Origin: Fischerella sp. PCC 9605
Lineage (GTDB): Bacteria; Cyanobacteriota; Cyanobacteriia; Cyanobacteriales; Nostocaceae
Length of the DNA stretch: 64,000 bases
Direction of reading: 5' to 3'
NCBI RefSeq assembly: GCF_000517105.1
Contig: NZ_KI912148.1
Coordinates: 2,606,448 to 2,670,447 of the forward strand
Shown here: piece after piece, positions 1 to 8,329 of the stretch
Numbering within the stretch: position 1 is the stretch's first letter
Layout of the letters: each line of letters opens with the position of its first letter
Made by a program: the position numbers and the translations under genes
Notes under the pieces: generated by a model
Told to the model about the DNA's origin: nothing
The model's database searches: none
The model's input: the letters and a program-made list of their open reading frames with translations, nothing else

Positions 1-65
1 CCTCCCAAACGTATATGACGGAGTAAAGTGTATGAACAGCAAGGGCAGGTATGCTTACTCATCAT
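1..65 (-). CDS. Small cysteine-motif protein, N-terminal part (runs off window)
   Basis: Reading leftwards from two adjacent ATG codons at 65 and 62, an open frame of 21 codons runs to the window edge. It translates as MMSKHTCPCCSYTLLRHIRL followed by G. The CPCC pair near the start suggests the first half of a small zinc ribbon, and the sequence resembles short cyanobacterial proteins that begin with CPCCS..LLRHIR. That resemblance is from memory and the second half lies outside the window, so function is unknown. It could instead be a chance frame. Confidence 0.4.
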   Translation of the reverse strand, partial: MMSKHTCPCCSYTLLRHIRLG

Positions 66-361
66 GGATTGCCAGATATATATGGCTGTATTCCCTTGGC
101 TGTTACCAATTGTAGGATGAGTCAGTGCTTGACTCGACCTCTTCAATAAAACTTGCATTTTTTTAATCTGAATTTTTGTTGAAATCCGACTCATATCTCA
201 CTAGAGACGGCGGCGGTAATTTATTTGTAGTTGAATCCAAAATTATTCTTTCCACTTAAGACCTAAAATCTCTAGATTTTTGATTCCCAAAGCTTTTAGG
301 TATTTAACTATATCGAACTCCTTAAAGCTTGATTCAGTAGATCGCTCAATTCGTTACGGAT

Positions 362-616
362 TTATAAAATAGTGTACTTAGTCCTAGCTCTATTAACTTT
401 GAGGCTACGACCCATCCACTCAATGCCTCTCAGCGCCCGAATTGCCGCCGCTTCTTCGGCGCCTGTTTCCATTTCTACAACGGCAAATCCTTTTTTCTCA
501 CCAGTTTTCTGGTTCGTAGATACTTGAATTTTCTTAACAGCTCCATATTTTGAAAAGATCTGTTTGAGGTCATATTCTTCAACCTCATAAGATAGATTGC
601 CGACATAAATTGACAT
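362..616 (-). CDS. RRM-domain RNA-binding protein (cyanobacterial Rbp type)
   Basis: A single 84-residue RNA recognition motif. RNP2 is visible as IYVGNL (residues 3-8) and RNP1 as KGFAVVEM (about 42-49). A short basic tail ends in NRARTKYTIL. Single-RRM proteins of this size in cyanobacteria are cytoplasmic RNA-binding proteins, often cold-induced, that affect mRNA stability or localisation. An ideal AGGAGG lies just upstream of the ATG. No glycine-rich tail is present, so it belongs to the short type. The RNP1 core has AVVEM where aromatic residues (GFVTM or GFGFV) are usual, so RNA contacts may be altered. A longer RRM paralogue lies at 40045-40524. Confidence 0.9.
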   Translation of the reverse strand: MSIYVGNLSYEVEEYDLKQIFSKYGAVKKIQVSTNQKTGEKKGFAVVEMETGAEEAAAIRALRGIEWMGRSLKVNRARTKYTIL

Positions 617-1245
617 AAAATGCCTCCTGAATCAAAGGGTGTAGAGATTTAGATTCGGAGAGGCTTTTGTTTATAAAGTTCAATCACATAGCCGAAAATA
701 ATTCTCGATAATTTCATCATAACATAATCCAAAAGTAATGTGTGGTATAAATATCTGCAATTTTATCTCTACAATCATTATCCAGAGTGATTTAGAGAAT
801 AAAAACACTTGATAACCACCAAAATTTTGACTTTCAAAAATCTCACCGATTAAAAATGTGCTTGTGTCACCAATACCGAATTAATATCTAGAAATTTGCA
901 CATTGATAGGAATCTAATTCTATAGCTTGTAATTCTTCGATAGTGCCAGGGGAAGCAATAGCTTGAAAGAATACGACTAAATTCTACATTAACTTCTTAT
1001 AATCACCATTATGCTTGTTATTATTCGGGTTATTTTTCAGGTAAAACAACCCTTTAATAGGGGAAGATTAGTGTAGTTGTGACGAAGTGCATCTCCAGAT
1101 TTAAACCTTTACCCAGTAAGGTTTTAAGACAAAAAAATCTATTTTATTTTTTATTTATTATTTGTAATTTTGTAAAAATTGAAAATTGTGAAGTATACTT
1201 AAAATATGTAAAAGCGACAACGCTACTCGTTCCGAAGTAGACAAG
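617..1245. other. Intergenic region without recognisable genes
   Basis: AT-rich sequence upstream of the RRM gene. The first ~60 bases hold its ribosome-binding site and probably its 5' leader. No ORF, tRNA or clear hairpin could be supported in the remainder. Confidence 0.5.
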
Positions 1246-1451
1246 ATGGATGCCAATAAAGTTATGAAGTGATATGCAGCCGGGGAAAGAAATTATAGGC
1301 TAGCGATTTGAGAGGAATAAGCTTAATTAAAGCAAATTTGAGTGAAGTAGATTTTACTGGGGCAAGTTTTAGTTACTCAAACTTGAGCGGCTCAGGTCTA
1401 AAAAATGCCATTTTTAAGTTGGATCAGCCTGAGAGGGACAAAAATGTCTGA
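1246..1451 (+). pseudogene. Decayed pentapeptide-repeat protein
   Basis: Starting at ATG 1246 the frame reads MDANKVMK, then a TGA, then YAAGERNYRLA. After a frame change it continues as LRGISLIKANLSEVDFTGAS and FSYSNLSGSGLKNAIF, ending at TGA 1451. The A(N/D)LS.xxF spacing is the pentapeptide-repeat pattern, and the opening resembles the usual start of cyanobacterial pentapeptide proteins. One internal stop, one frameshift and early truncation show a relic. The function of the ancestor is unknown. Confidence 0.6.
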
Positions 1452-1508
1452 TGGGAAAATGCACAACAACAACTTGAATTCTGCCAATTAATTTGGTTAA
1501 CACCTGAC

Positions 1509-1547
1509 AAGAATCCGTAGACCAACCGACAAGCGGATTCTTTTTTT
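1509..1547 (+). terminator. Rho-independent terminator
   Basis: Perfect 9-bp inverted repeat (AAGAATCCG at 1509-1517 with CGGATTCTT at 1534-1542) followed by a run of T. It lies downstream of the pentapeptide relic and probably once ended its transcript, insulating the hli cluster. Confidence 0.65.
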
Positions 1548-1549
1548 GC

Positions 1550-1746
1550 GCCCACAAGTACCAAACAATTACCCTTCTTCTGAAGTTGTAGCCCCATGCA
1601 CGCTTTCCTCCATAAGGAGCTTGCTCTACAGGTAACGGATGATCCATACAACAGTGGAAACTTTTAGTATGTAATAGTTCCAGCAAGTAGTTGTAACAGG
1701 CTTGCTCGTCCAGTAAATATTTTAGGCAAAACCGCATCATCTTCAA
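1550..1746 (-). pseudogene. Possible transposase N-terminal fragment
   Basis: The minus-strand frame reads LLDEQACYNYLLELLH, then DHPLPVEQAPYGGKRA, before losing meaning near the terminator. The arrangement (EQACYxYLxxLLH, then a cysteine-containing turn, then LPxxQAP) recalls the N-terminal region of IS1595-like or related transposases. No catalytic part follows. This is a weak call based on remembered family style; it could be a chance ORF. Confidence 0.25.
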
Positions 1747-1773
1747 GAAATTGAAAAGTTTGGAGTACTAATT

Positions 1774-1953
1774 ATGTCAGACACTACAAAAGTTACACAG
1801 GTGATTTCAAATGAACGCAATGCTTGGCGCTGGGGCTTTACTCCTCAGTCCGAAATTTGGAACGGTCGCCTAGCGATGATAGGCTTTTTAGCTGTCATCT
1901 TAATTGAAGTCTTCTCCAGTCAAGGTTTTCTCCACTTCTGGGGAATCCTGTAG
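1774..1953 (+). CDS. hli: High-light-inducible protein (Hlip/Scp)
   Basis: A 59-residue single-helix protein. Residues ~26-50 contain the chlorophyll-binding signature [19 protein letters not shown], typical of the LHC superfamily, within one membrane helix. Hlips bind chlorophyll and carotenoid in thylakoids, dissipate excess energy and protect newly made chlorophyll proteins and photosystem II. The preceding FTPQSE is also typical of the family. It is the first gene of a same-strand cluster with a carotenoid protein (89 bp downstream), an Ssl1498-like protein and nblA, which fits a high-light or nutrient-stress role. Confidence 0.93.
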   Translation: MSDTTKVTQVISNERNAWRWGFTPQSEIWNGRLAMIGFLAVILIEVFSSQGFLHFWGIL

Positions 1954-2042
1954 GTTGAAGACGAATTCTGTCGGTGAAGGAATATCACCTTCAATTGCAC
2001 AGATAGTTGCATGAACAGTCATTAAACATCTTTGGTACAAAT

Positions 2043-2558
2043 ATGAGCTTTACAACAGAGTCCACTTCAAACCGATTCGCCTTTAATTCCAGCACCGATC
2101 TGGCTGATGGTGTGTCTACTACCACCGCTTTACTTAAGCGCCTGAGCGTGGATGACCAACTGGCACTGCTCTGGTATATCTACACTGAGATGGGTCATTC
2201 CATCACGCCAGCCGCCACAGGAGCAGCTCGCTTGCAATTAGCCGAAGGTGTGCTCGATCAAATCAAGCAAATGTCTCATACTCAGCAATTAGAAGTGATG
2301 CGAGACTTAGCTGCCAACAGAAACACCCAGATTAGTCGCTCCTACGGGATTTGGAGCGCTAACACTAAGTTAGCTTTCTGGTATGAATTGTCGGAATTGA
2401 TGGTCAAAGGTTTAGTAGTCCCAATGCCCCCAAGCTACCAGCCCTCTCGCGATGTGGTGCAGGTACTAGAAGCCATCAAGCAGCTTGACTTTGGTCAACA
2501 AATTACGGTGCTGCGGAATGCTGTCGTCAATATGGGAGTTGACCCATTAGCCGACTAA
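2043..2558 (+). CDS. Helical carotenoid protein (OCP N-terminal-domain homologue)
   Basis: A 171-residue, all-helical protein matching the N-terminal domain of the orange carotenoid protein, without the NTF2-like C-terminal domain. OCP carotenoid contacts are kept: W and Y in LLWYIYTEMG (OCP W41, Y44), W in FWYEL (OCP W110) and R in LRNAVVNMG (OCP R155). Stand-alone homologues (HCPs) bind a keto-carotenoid and either quench phycobilisomes or quench singlet oxygen, depending on clade. The clade cannot be assigned here. ATG 2043 (MSFTTE) is preferred over 2007 because the family begins close to this point. Its neighbours are hli and nblA. Confidence 0.93.
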   Translation: MSFTTESTSNRFAFNSSTDLADGVSTTTALLKRLSVDDQLALLWYIYTEMGHSITPAATGAARLQLAEGVLDQIKQMSHTQQLEVMRDLAANRNTQISRSYGIWSANTKLAFWYELSELMVKGLVVPMPPSYQPSRDVVQVLEAIKQLDFGQQITVLRNAVVNMGVDPLAD

Positions 2559-2613
2559 GAGGATTAATCTACATCAGCTTCTATACCAATAAACTTCACA
2601 CGAGGTAACACCC

Positions 2614-3042
2614 ATGCGCTACACCGATAAAAAAGGGACAACCCTCAATCCCGATGAGTGTAAGACTGCCGATAGCTTCTTTATGGAGGCTGAGGTGTAT
2701 ATCTGCGAACCATTGGAGATGCATTTCAACCAAAAAGGAGAGCTAAGAGCAGGAAAAAAATCGAACAAAGCAATAGCACATCATCGTAGTGATGGTAGTG
2801 AGTTGATCCCCGCTGAAGTTCAAGCGCGTACACGCAGAGAGGGTAGTCAATTGCTTAATCTACCTCTCGCACCTGGCTACGTAGTAGATGATGAGGGAAT
2901 CATCAATAACTACGCAATTGTGACTGGTATGTCCAGAGCAGAGTATCCCTCACCAGAACAGCAGCAGCGTTATGTCTTCCAAGGAGCAATAGCTATCCTG
3001 TTCGTTGCCCTGACACTGATGACTGCATTTGCTGTCAGCTAA
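2614..3042 (+). CDS. Ssl1498-family light-harvesting-like protein with long N-terminal extension
   Basis: 142 residues. The C-terminal ~50 (DEGIINNYAIV..., AEYPSPEQQQRYVFQGA, then a membrane helix ending TAFAVS) match the short cyanobacterial Ssl1498-type light-harvesting-like proteins, which are thylakoid proteins thought to assist photosystem assembly. About 90 residues precede this domain. They are hydrophilic, contain a basic stretch (RAGKKSNKAIAHHR) and show no domain I recognise. An AGG-rich ribosome site (CGAGGTAAC) precedes ATG 2614. It is third in the hli-hcp-lhl-nblA-DUF2993 cluster. Confidence 0.75.
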   Translation: MRYTDKKGTTLNPDECKTADSFFMEAEVYICEPLEMHFNQKGELRAGKKSNKAIAHHRSDGSELIPAEVQARTRREGSQLLNLPLAPGYVVDDEGIINNYAIVTGMSRAEYPSPEQQQRYVFQGAIAILFVALTLMTAFAVS

Positions 3043-3130
3043 GCGTAACAATAGTTAGGTATTGAGGATCAGACCAAGATATCTAGCTAGCATTGACCCT
3101 CTTCACCCCAGTTTGGCACAGGAGCCAGCG

Positions 3131-3328
3131 ATGAATCAGCCGATCAAATTATCTTTAGAGCAAGAATTTAGCATCCGTTCCTTTGCCGACCAAGTGCAGC
3201 ACATGTCCCGTGAACAAGCCCAGACGTTTTTGCTCATGCTATATAAGCAGATGATGATTCGGGAAATGACGTACCAGCAATTGCTCAAGCATGAGTGGAG
3301 ACTTGATTCAGGCGCAGTTTCTGGGTAA
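3131..3328 (+). CDS. nblA: Phycobilisome degradation protein NblA
   Basis: 65 residues, the normal NblA size. The family pattern is clear: LSLEQEFSIRSFADQVQHMS at the first helix, then MLYKQMMIREMTYQQLLKH in the second. NblA binds phycobiliproteins and acts as an adaptor that delivers phycobilisome rods to the Clp protease during nitrogen or sulfur starvation and in heterocyst differentiation. ATG 3131 has a GGAG eight bases upstream and gives the family's normal N-terminus; the longer frame from 3062 is not plausible. Its presence beside a carotenoid quencher gene is notable. Confidence 0.95.
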   Translation: MNQPIKLSLEQEFSIRSFADQVQHMSREQAQTFLLMLYKQMMIREMTYQQLLKHEWRLDSGAVSG

Positions 3329-3405
3329 AGCACTGCTTGATTACCTCCCCAAATAGCTCCCTGGCATCCATATTGAGTCGAAGAAGTTTTGTGGAGGTAA
3401 ACTCT

Positions 3406-4200
3406 ATGTTTGGCAGCTTTACTGGTTTAACTAATCCCACTGGCAGCGATTGGGGAGAGCGCTTACTCAACACCGTTGCCAGCAAAACGATTCGCTACTT
3501 ATTTACTCAAAGCGAGTCAGTAGAAGTTTTTGTCCAATGCCATCCTTCCAGTAAACTCTTGCAGGGCAGCATCGATAGCTTCAAAATGAGCGGTCGTGGG
3601 CTTGTCATCCGCAATGATTTCAGGGCGGAAGAAGTATCCTTCGAGACTGACGCCGTAGCGATTGACTTTAGCGGCGTTTTGAGCGGCAAACTCACTCTCA
3701 AGCAACCCACCCAAGCCGTTGCTCAAGTCACCCTCTCAGAAGCAGACATCAACCACGCTTTTAAGGCTGAACTGGTGAAAAAGCGTCTGGTGAACCTCTC
3801 CCTGCCTGACTTAACCGATATATCTGGCGGTGAGTTGGTCTCCTTTGAAGCCGTCCAGCTACAGCTGTTGTCCAACAATCGGGTGCAGATTTGGGCTAAG
3901 GCTAACCTAAGCAACGGCGAACTCGTGCCGATTAGCCTGAGTGCAACCATAATGATTGAGCGACGGCGTCGCCTTGCTTTCTGTAACCCGAAGTTTGAAG
4001 CAGACATGGTGCCAGAATCTCAACGAGACATCTCTCAAAGCTTGAGCATCGCATTGGCTCAAATTTTGGATCGCATGGTCGATTTGGAACGCTTTGATCT
4101 CGATGGCATCACGATGCGGCTCAACCGATTAGAAACTCAAGGTAAACAGTTGATTTTCAGTGGCTACGCCCAAATCGATCGCATCCCCGCTAGCTCCTAA
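3406..4200 (+). CDS. DUF2993 (LmeA-like) protein
   Basis: 264 residues from ATG 3406, which is preceded by a strong GGAGG; the frame upstream to 3337 has no such site. The LmeA/DUF2993 pattern is seen in the N-terminal half (VASKTIRYLFTQSESVEVFV, then GLVIRNDFRAEEVSFETDAVAIDF) and in the C-terminal DGITMRLNRLETQGKQLIFSGYA. The family forms a lipid-binding-like beta fold and in cyanobacteria has no assigned role. There is no obvious signal peptide. As the last gene of the photoprotection cluster, ending inside a terminator, it may serve membrane or pigment handling; that is only inference from context. Confidence 0.8.
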   Translation: MFGSFTGLTNPTGSDWGERLLNTVASKTIRYLFTQSESVEVFVQCHPSSKLLQGSIDSFKMSGRGLVIRNDFRAEEVSFETDAVAIDFSGVLSGKLTLKQPTQAVAQVTLSEADINHAFKAELVKKRLVNLSLPDLTDISGGELVSFEAVQLQLLSNNRVQIWAKANLSNGELVPISLSATIMIERRRRLAFCNPKFEADMVPESQRDISQSLSIALAQILDRMVDLERFDLDGITMRLNRLETQGKQLIFSGYAQIDRIPASS

Positions 4201-4220
4201 TCTAGCGGAGAGATTTTTTT
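4187..4220 (+). terminator. Terminator of the hli-nblA cluster
   Basis: Perfect 7-bp stem CCGCTAG (4187-4193) with CTAGCGG (4202-4208), followed by a T run at 4214-4220. The DUF2993 stop codon lies in the loop. It closes the five-gene cluster. Confidence 0.75.
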
Positions 4221-4232
4221 CTTAAGTCACGC

Positions 4233-4450
4233 AGGAAATAAAAGCGATCGCTCGTCCACTGTAGCGAAACACCGCTAATGATTGACGTAGGGCGTTACGT
4301 TTTTTACGAAGAGTCCTCATTATTCTTTTTATAACGTAAATTGCTTTTAATTGTTGAATAGTTATATAGTTTGTAATTATCGTAAACTATCAAGCTGAAA
4401 TACTGACGTTAGTGATTGGTAAGTAACGGAGGAAATAAAAGCGATCGCTC
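4233..4450. repeat. Pair of identical 21-bp HIP1-containing repeats
   Basis: The 21 bases at 4233-4253 and 4430-4450 are identical. They consist of AGGAAATAAAA followed by the HIP1 palindrome GCGATCGC and TC. The sequence between them holds no gene I can support. Confidence 0.7.
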
Positions 4451-5004
4451 CTCCAATCACTTTTGTTATTGACAATCAATTGTGATGCGGCTGTCACGTC
4501 TTGAAATTGCACACTGGTTCGATAGGATAGCCAAGAGTCACGTATTCCAGAGTCCCGGTTTTTTTGAAGTTTTTGCAACACAACTTTTTCAATTTGTCCC
4601 AAGATTGTTACGGATTATCACTTATATTGAATAGACCCAAAGCCTCGGTACAAGTTAAAAAAACTTGAAAAGATGGCTAGGAAAGGGTTTCATAAATTTT
4701 GAAGAATATGAAACCCGAAACATTTTGCTTAACTTGGAGGATAAAGTCTTGGAGTTCCACCAAGTTCTACAATTTTTGTCCTTTACTTAGACCCAAAGCA
4801 TCTACTGCTTAATGAAGCGTTCGTTTGTCTGTAGTTTACTAGGGTCTAAATCGTCAAGACTCAGCTTCTCAAGGTTTTGCCGACTCGGTGCTGCAATTCC
4901 CACAATACTTAGTAGTTTTAGTTGCGACTCTTTCAGCATGACCACTGAATGCATGAAACTGTTGGTCAATTCGTGAAGGGTCTTACCCCTCCCTAATCAG
5001 TTCG
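4451..5004. other. Intergenic region, no gene recognised
   Basis: The only structure seen is a 12-base direct repeat (TAGACCCAAAGC) near 4631 and 4789. Short frames here show no codon pattern or homology that I recognise. Confidence 0.4.
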
Positions 5005-5108
5005 CTCCCAGCCTCAGGCTGGGAATGCTGCTAACGAGGCTCTACCTAGACTTTTATTGAAAATAGAGGCTCCACCTCCTGGTAGTACATTCCTTGGCTG
5101 GAGCCAGG
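5005..5108. repeat. Interspersed hairpin repeat
   Basis: A perfect hairpin CCCAGCC-TCA-GGCTGGG (5007-5023) is followed by two imperfect GAGGCTCYACCT units (about 5035 and 5065) and a second hairpin region, GGCTGGAGCC. The pattern of GAGGCTC motifs next to a ccag/ctgg hairpin is common between genes in Nostocales. A relative sits at 50051-50110. It is not a CRISPR: there are no regular spacers. Confidence 0.55.
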
Positions 5109-5210
5109 CAATCAAAGGTTAGGGGATCTGACTCCCCATTAATTCGCCAACACTCACGAATTTGAAGCGAACCATTACTTTTTTTGTCCAAAATTTAAAA
5201 GCCAAGACGC

Positions 5211-6191
5211 ATGATAAAAAAGACAATAAATAAGCAAAAGGATACTAAATTTCTCTACTACGGAGAATTATTCACAGCAATACGGTCAAAGGTTTCTCCT
5301 TATTATGCGAACACTAGAAGAAATCCTCTGTGGCTTTTAATGTTTTTAATTGGTCGATTTCAAATTGTCCGTTCTCTTGTCACCTGGATATCTAAACGCT
5401 CTCGGGCGGAGAATGATTGCCTCAGTTCCTCTAGTTTTCCGGAACTTAAAGTTGACGATGTTGTCAGTTGTTTGAAACAAGACGGGATCTACTTAGGCCT
5501 TCGGCTTCCTAAACAATTCCTCCAAGAACTCCTTAACTTTGCTAACAGCAATCATTGTTATGGGGACGGAAACTATAGCTGTGGGTTCTTGTATGCTGAA
5601 AAAGACACAGCAATACAGCAATATGGAAAACCTTTTGTTCGGGGTGAGTATTACAATACTGCTGTGCTTTGTCCGGCAATCAAAAAACTGGCAAACGATC
5701 CAAAGTTATTAGAGATAGCGACTAAATATTTAGGAAAAACTCCTGTATTCACAAGTAGTCGGCTACACTGGATTTTTACAGTTCCGGAAGCCGGATATGA
5801 TTTCAACAAAGGTGCGATGAATTTTCATTACGATCTCATGGACTATTGTAGCTTGAGATTTTTCTTTTATCTGACCGATGTAGATTTATTGAGCGGACCT
5901 CATATCTGTTTTCGTGGCAGTCACAAGCGGAAGAAATTTAATTATCTTCTCTCTTTATCTAGACGGCAATCTGAGGCAGAATTGCTAGATTACTATGGGT
6001 TCCAAAAGAGCTTAACTGTTTGTGGCTCAGCGGGGTTTGGGTTTGCCGAAGATCCATTTTGTTTTCATAAGGCAGTACCTCCAATTTCTCAAGATCGTCT
6101 CCTACTGCAAATCCAATTTGCACTGTATGATTATGGGGATCAAACTGTTTTTGTAAACCCAGCATTATTAGAAAGATGTTTGCCATCCTGA
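5211..6191 (+). CDS. PhyH-type (phytanoyl-CoA dioxygenase-like) Fe(II)/2-oxoglutarate dioxygenase
   Basis: 326 residues. The jelly-roll iron site is complete: HYD gives H206 and D208, FHKAVPP gives the distal H286, and R296 (DRLLL) can hold 2-oxoglutarate. The segment YLTDVDLLSGPHICFRGSHK is the usual PhyH core. Residues 1-75 include a hydrophobic stretch (PLWLLMFLIG), so the protein may be membrane-attached. Such enzymes hydroxylate lipid or natural-product substrates; the substrate here is unknown. It has no operon partners, sits between repeats and a broken gene, and overlaps that gene's tail by 24 bp, which suggests local rearrangement. Confidence 0.75.
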   Translation: MIKKTINKQKDTKFLYYGELFTAIRSKVSPYYANTRRNPLWLLMFLIGRFQIVRSLVTWISKRSRAENDCLSSSSFPELKVDDVVSCLKQDGIYLGLRLPKQFLQELLNFANSNHCYGDGNYSCGFLYAEKDTAIQQYGKPFVRGEYYNTAVLCPAIKKLANDPKLLEIATKYLGKTPVFTSSRLHWIFTVPEAGYDFNKGAMNFHYDLMDYCSLRFFFYLTDVDLLSGPHICFRGSHKRKKFNYLLSLSRRQSEAELLDYYGFQKSLTVCGSAGFGFAEDPFCFHKAVPPISQDRLLLQIQFALYDYGDQTVFVNPALLERCLPS

Positions 6192-6522
6192 TAGAATCAA
6201 CGGTTTCAGTAATGCATTCGCCGCCCAAGTGCCAACAATAGTTCCTTCAAACTTAAAATCAGGGCTTTTCAAACCTTCACTCAGTATTTCTAAACTCTCA
6301 AGAGATATGAGAATATGTTTTCTTGGAAATTGCGATCGCTCCTTTTTTCTCTAAGTCCTCAAAGATGCTCTGATCATCTCCTACCTTCTTGACCTTGGTT
6401 ACAATTTGCTTTGTAAGTTCTCCTTTCTTCAGTTCCTGCTTCGTTCCTCCCAAATCCCACAAAGCAAGAAGCAGGCGAGTTTGAGCTTGGGTAGCTTGTA
6501 GATTATTCTTTTTTGCGTTCAT
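6168..6522 (-). pseudogene. Frameshifted conserved small protein
   Basis: From ATG 6522 the frame gives MNAKKNNLQATQAQTRLLLA... and stops at 6298 after KKTYSHIS. In a neighbouring frame the sequence continues immediately as SLESLEILSEGLKSPDFKFE, then GTIVGTWAANALLKPLI, before a stop at 6168. The second stretch reads as sensible protein and follows directly, so the gene is probably one frame with a 1-base indel near codon 72. The end runs 24 bp into the convergent dioxygenase gene. The family is unnamed and function unknown. The charged N-terminal half might be a winged-helix-like domain. Confidence 0.5.
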
Positions 6523-6762
6523 ACTGAGTGTTATTATTTACCCTTTTATATTTTAATAAATGTATTTTTGCTTGATAGTAACATTACTGAAAAATTTATG
6601 TTAACTTTATGAAAGTAAGTATATTCATCAATAAAAAAGGCGGCACTTTGAAGGAAGTCAGTGTCGCGTTTGTAAGCTTTTTTACTCTAAATGATTTATC
6701 TGGTTAGGTTAGTGAGGAAATAGGAAGATGAAAATCAACATCTCATCACCTGACGGTGAAGA

Positions 6763-7740
6763 TTATTTTGCTGCCATCAAAATCTCCTGTGCCCGGTCAA
6801 TATTTTGACGCACCGACTTCGCCGAAGCTTGAAGCGCTGCCCTCTCCTCATCGCTAAGACTCAATTCCAACACACACTCAATTCCACCGCATCCCAACCG
6901 ACAAGGAACGCCAATTACAACATCTTCTAAACCGTATTCTCCCCGAAGATACGTTGCCACAGGTAACAAACGCGACTGATTCAGCAATATCGATTCCACC
7001 ATAACGCAGGTAGCAGAGGCTGGGGCAAAGAAAGCGCCGCCTGTCTGCATCAATTCAACAATTTCTGCGCCACCGTTACGCGTCCGTTCTACCAAGCGTT
7101 CAATTGTGTCTGTTTCCAACAATTCTGTAACTGGGATGCCGTTAACAGTCGCAAAACGCGGCAAGGGAACCATTAAATCGCCGTGGCTACCCAGTACCAT
7201 CGCCTTGACATCACGAGGCAAAACTCCAAGTTCCATTGCAATGAAGGTTTCAAAGCGTGCCGAGTCTAACACGCCTGCCATACCCATAATGCGATCGCGC
7301 GGTAATTCTGTTGCTTGCCACGCTAAATAAGTCATCACATCCAAAGGATTGGTGACGACAATAATTATGGCATTGGGAGAGTGGGCGATCGCATTCTTGG
7401 CTGCTTCTACGACAATCTTGGCATTTGTCCGTAGTAAATCATCTCGACTCATGCCGGGTTTGCGGGGAAAACCTGCCGTAATCACCACGATTTCCGAACC
7501 AGTTGTATCGGCATAATCGTTAGTGCCGATAATTTTACGGTTGTGCAGTTCAATTCCCCTTGCCTCCATCAAATCTAGCGCCAGTCCCTGGGGCATTCCC
7601 TGAACGATATCCAGCAACACCACATCTGCTAGGTTTTTCTCCGCAATGCGTTGGGCAAGGGTACTGCCAACTCTACCAGCACCGATGACGGTGACTCGGG
7701 GTGAGTAACACAGAATTGGGGAGGAAGGGGAAGTATACAT
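6763..7740 (-). CDS. mdh: Malate dehydrogenase (LDH-like type)
   Basis: 325 residues, NAD-dependent malate/oxaloacetate interconversion in central carbon metabolism. Rossmann glycine motif GAGRVGS at about 20-26, substrate arginine loop in PRKPGMSRDDLL, NPLDVMTYLAW, and the catalytic histidine in GSHGDLMVP. The NxxDVMTY and RxxxxM pattern favours malate over lactate dehydrogenase. The gene follows ndhO by 17 bp on the same strand, so the two are probably co-transcribed. Confidence 0.9.
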   Translation of the reverse strand: MYTSPSSPILCYSPRVTVIGAGRVGSTLAQRIAEKNLADVVLLDIVQGMPQGLALDLMEARGIELHNRKIIGTNDYADTTGSEIVVITAGFPRKPGMSRDDLLRTNAKIVVEAAKNAIAHSPNAIIIVVTNPLDVMTYLAWQATELPRDRIMGMAGVLDSARFETFIAMELGVLPRDVKAMVLGSHGDLMVPLPRFATVNGIPVTELLETDTIERLVERTRNGGAEIVELMQTGGAFFAPASATCVMVESILLNQSRLLPVATYLRGEYGLEDVVIGVPCRLGCGGIECVLELSLSDEERAALQASAKSVRQNIDRAQEILMAAK

Positions 7741-7757
7741 GATATTTTACTTAAACT

Positions 7758-7973
7758 CTACTTAAACTCTTCAAGTTGATCTAAACGCAACCAAATATTT
7801 GGTGTTGGTACTTTCCCGAACTTTACAAAGGCATAATCGCCCTTGATATCTACAATCTCGCCTTTGCTATCAAACAAATAAGCAGGTAAGCGAGGATCGC
7901 TAGCTTTTGCTTCTAGACTGTTTTCCAGCTTTTCGCGGATAACGCGAACCATATCTCCTCTCTTTACAGGCAT
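7758..7973 (-). CDS. ndhO: NAD(P)H-quinone oxidoreductase subunit O
   Basis: 71 residues, full length. The SH3-like fold of NdhO is recognisable from [16 protein letters not shown] at the start and [20 protein letters not shown] at the end. NdhO is a peripheral cytoplasmic subunit specific to the photosynthetic NDH-1 complex of cyanobacteria and chloroplasts, involved in cyclic electron flow and respiration. It is first in a two-gene unit with mdh. An AGAGGGGAA-type ribosome site lies upstream. Confidence 0.93.
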   Translation of the reverse strand: MPVKRGDMVRVIREKLENSLEAKASDPRLPAYLFDSKGEIVDIKGDYAFVKFGKVPTPNIWLRLDQLEEFK

Positions 7974-8329
7974 AAATTATTCCCCTCTGGAGTAAATCGA
8001 TTGCTTTTATACAGGATTCTAGCTTGCACTCAGTCTCTGTTGAGCTATGAGTTACTGTTTTCTAAGTTAGTGGGGAAATTTTCTGCACTGCTTTCACCTT
8101 GCGTTTGATACCAAATTCACTTTTACAGCTACTGGATTTGGACTCATCGAAATCTCAAATGGTGAGCATTTCAAAATCCAAAATAGAAATGTTGTTTGTT
8201 ATTTGTTGTTTGTTGTCTAGAACAAACAATCATCAACGACCAACAACCAACAACCTTCAGCGCATCTAATTTTTATACTAGCTTGCTAGCAATCAGCTAA
8301 AACCTTTTCAATTTTTAATTTTTAATTCT
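7974..8329. other. Intergenic region with TTGTTGTTTGT repeats
   Basis: Contains a TTATTTGTTGTTTGTTGT block near 8197 and its inverted counterpart ACCAACAACCAACAACC near 8238, which can pair. No gene is visible. It lies upstream of ndhO and downstream of mutM. Confidence 0.5.

Noticed and set aside
4390-4602. 70-codon minus-strand ORF
   Set aside because: Contains a copy of the 21-bp intergenic repeat; no family or ribosome site.
5005-5108. CRISPR or riboswitch-like structure upstream of the dioxygenase
   Set aside because: Hairpins match a dispersed repeat style also present at 50051-50110; there are no regular repeats and no riboswitch signature.
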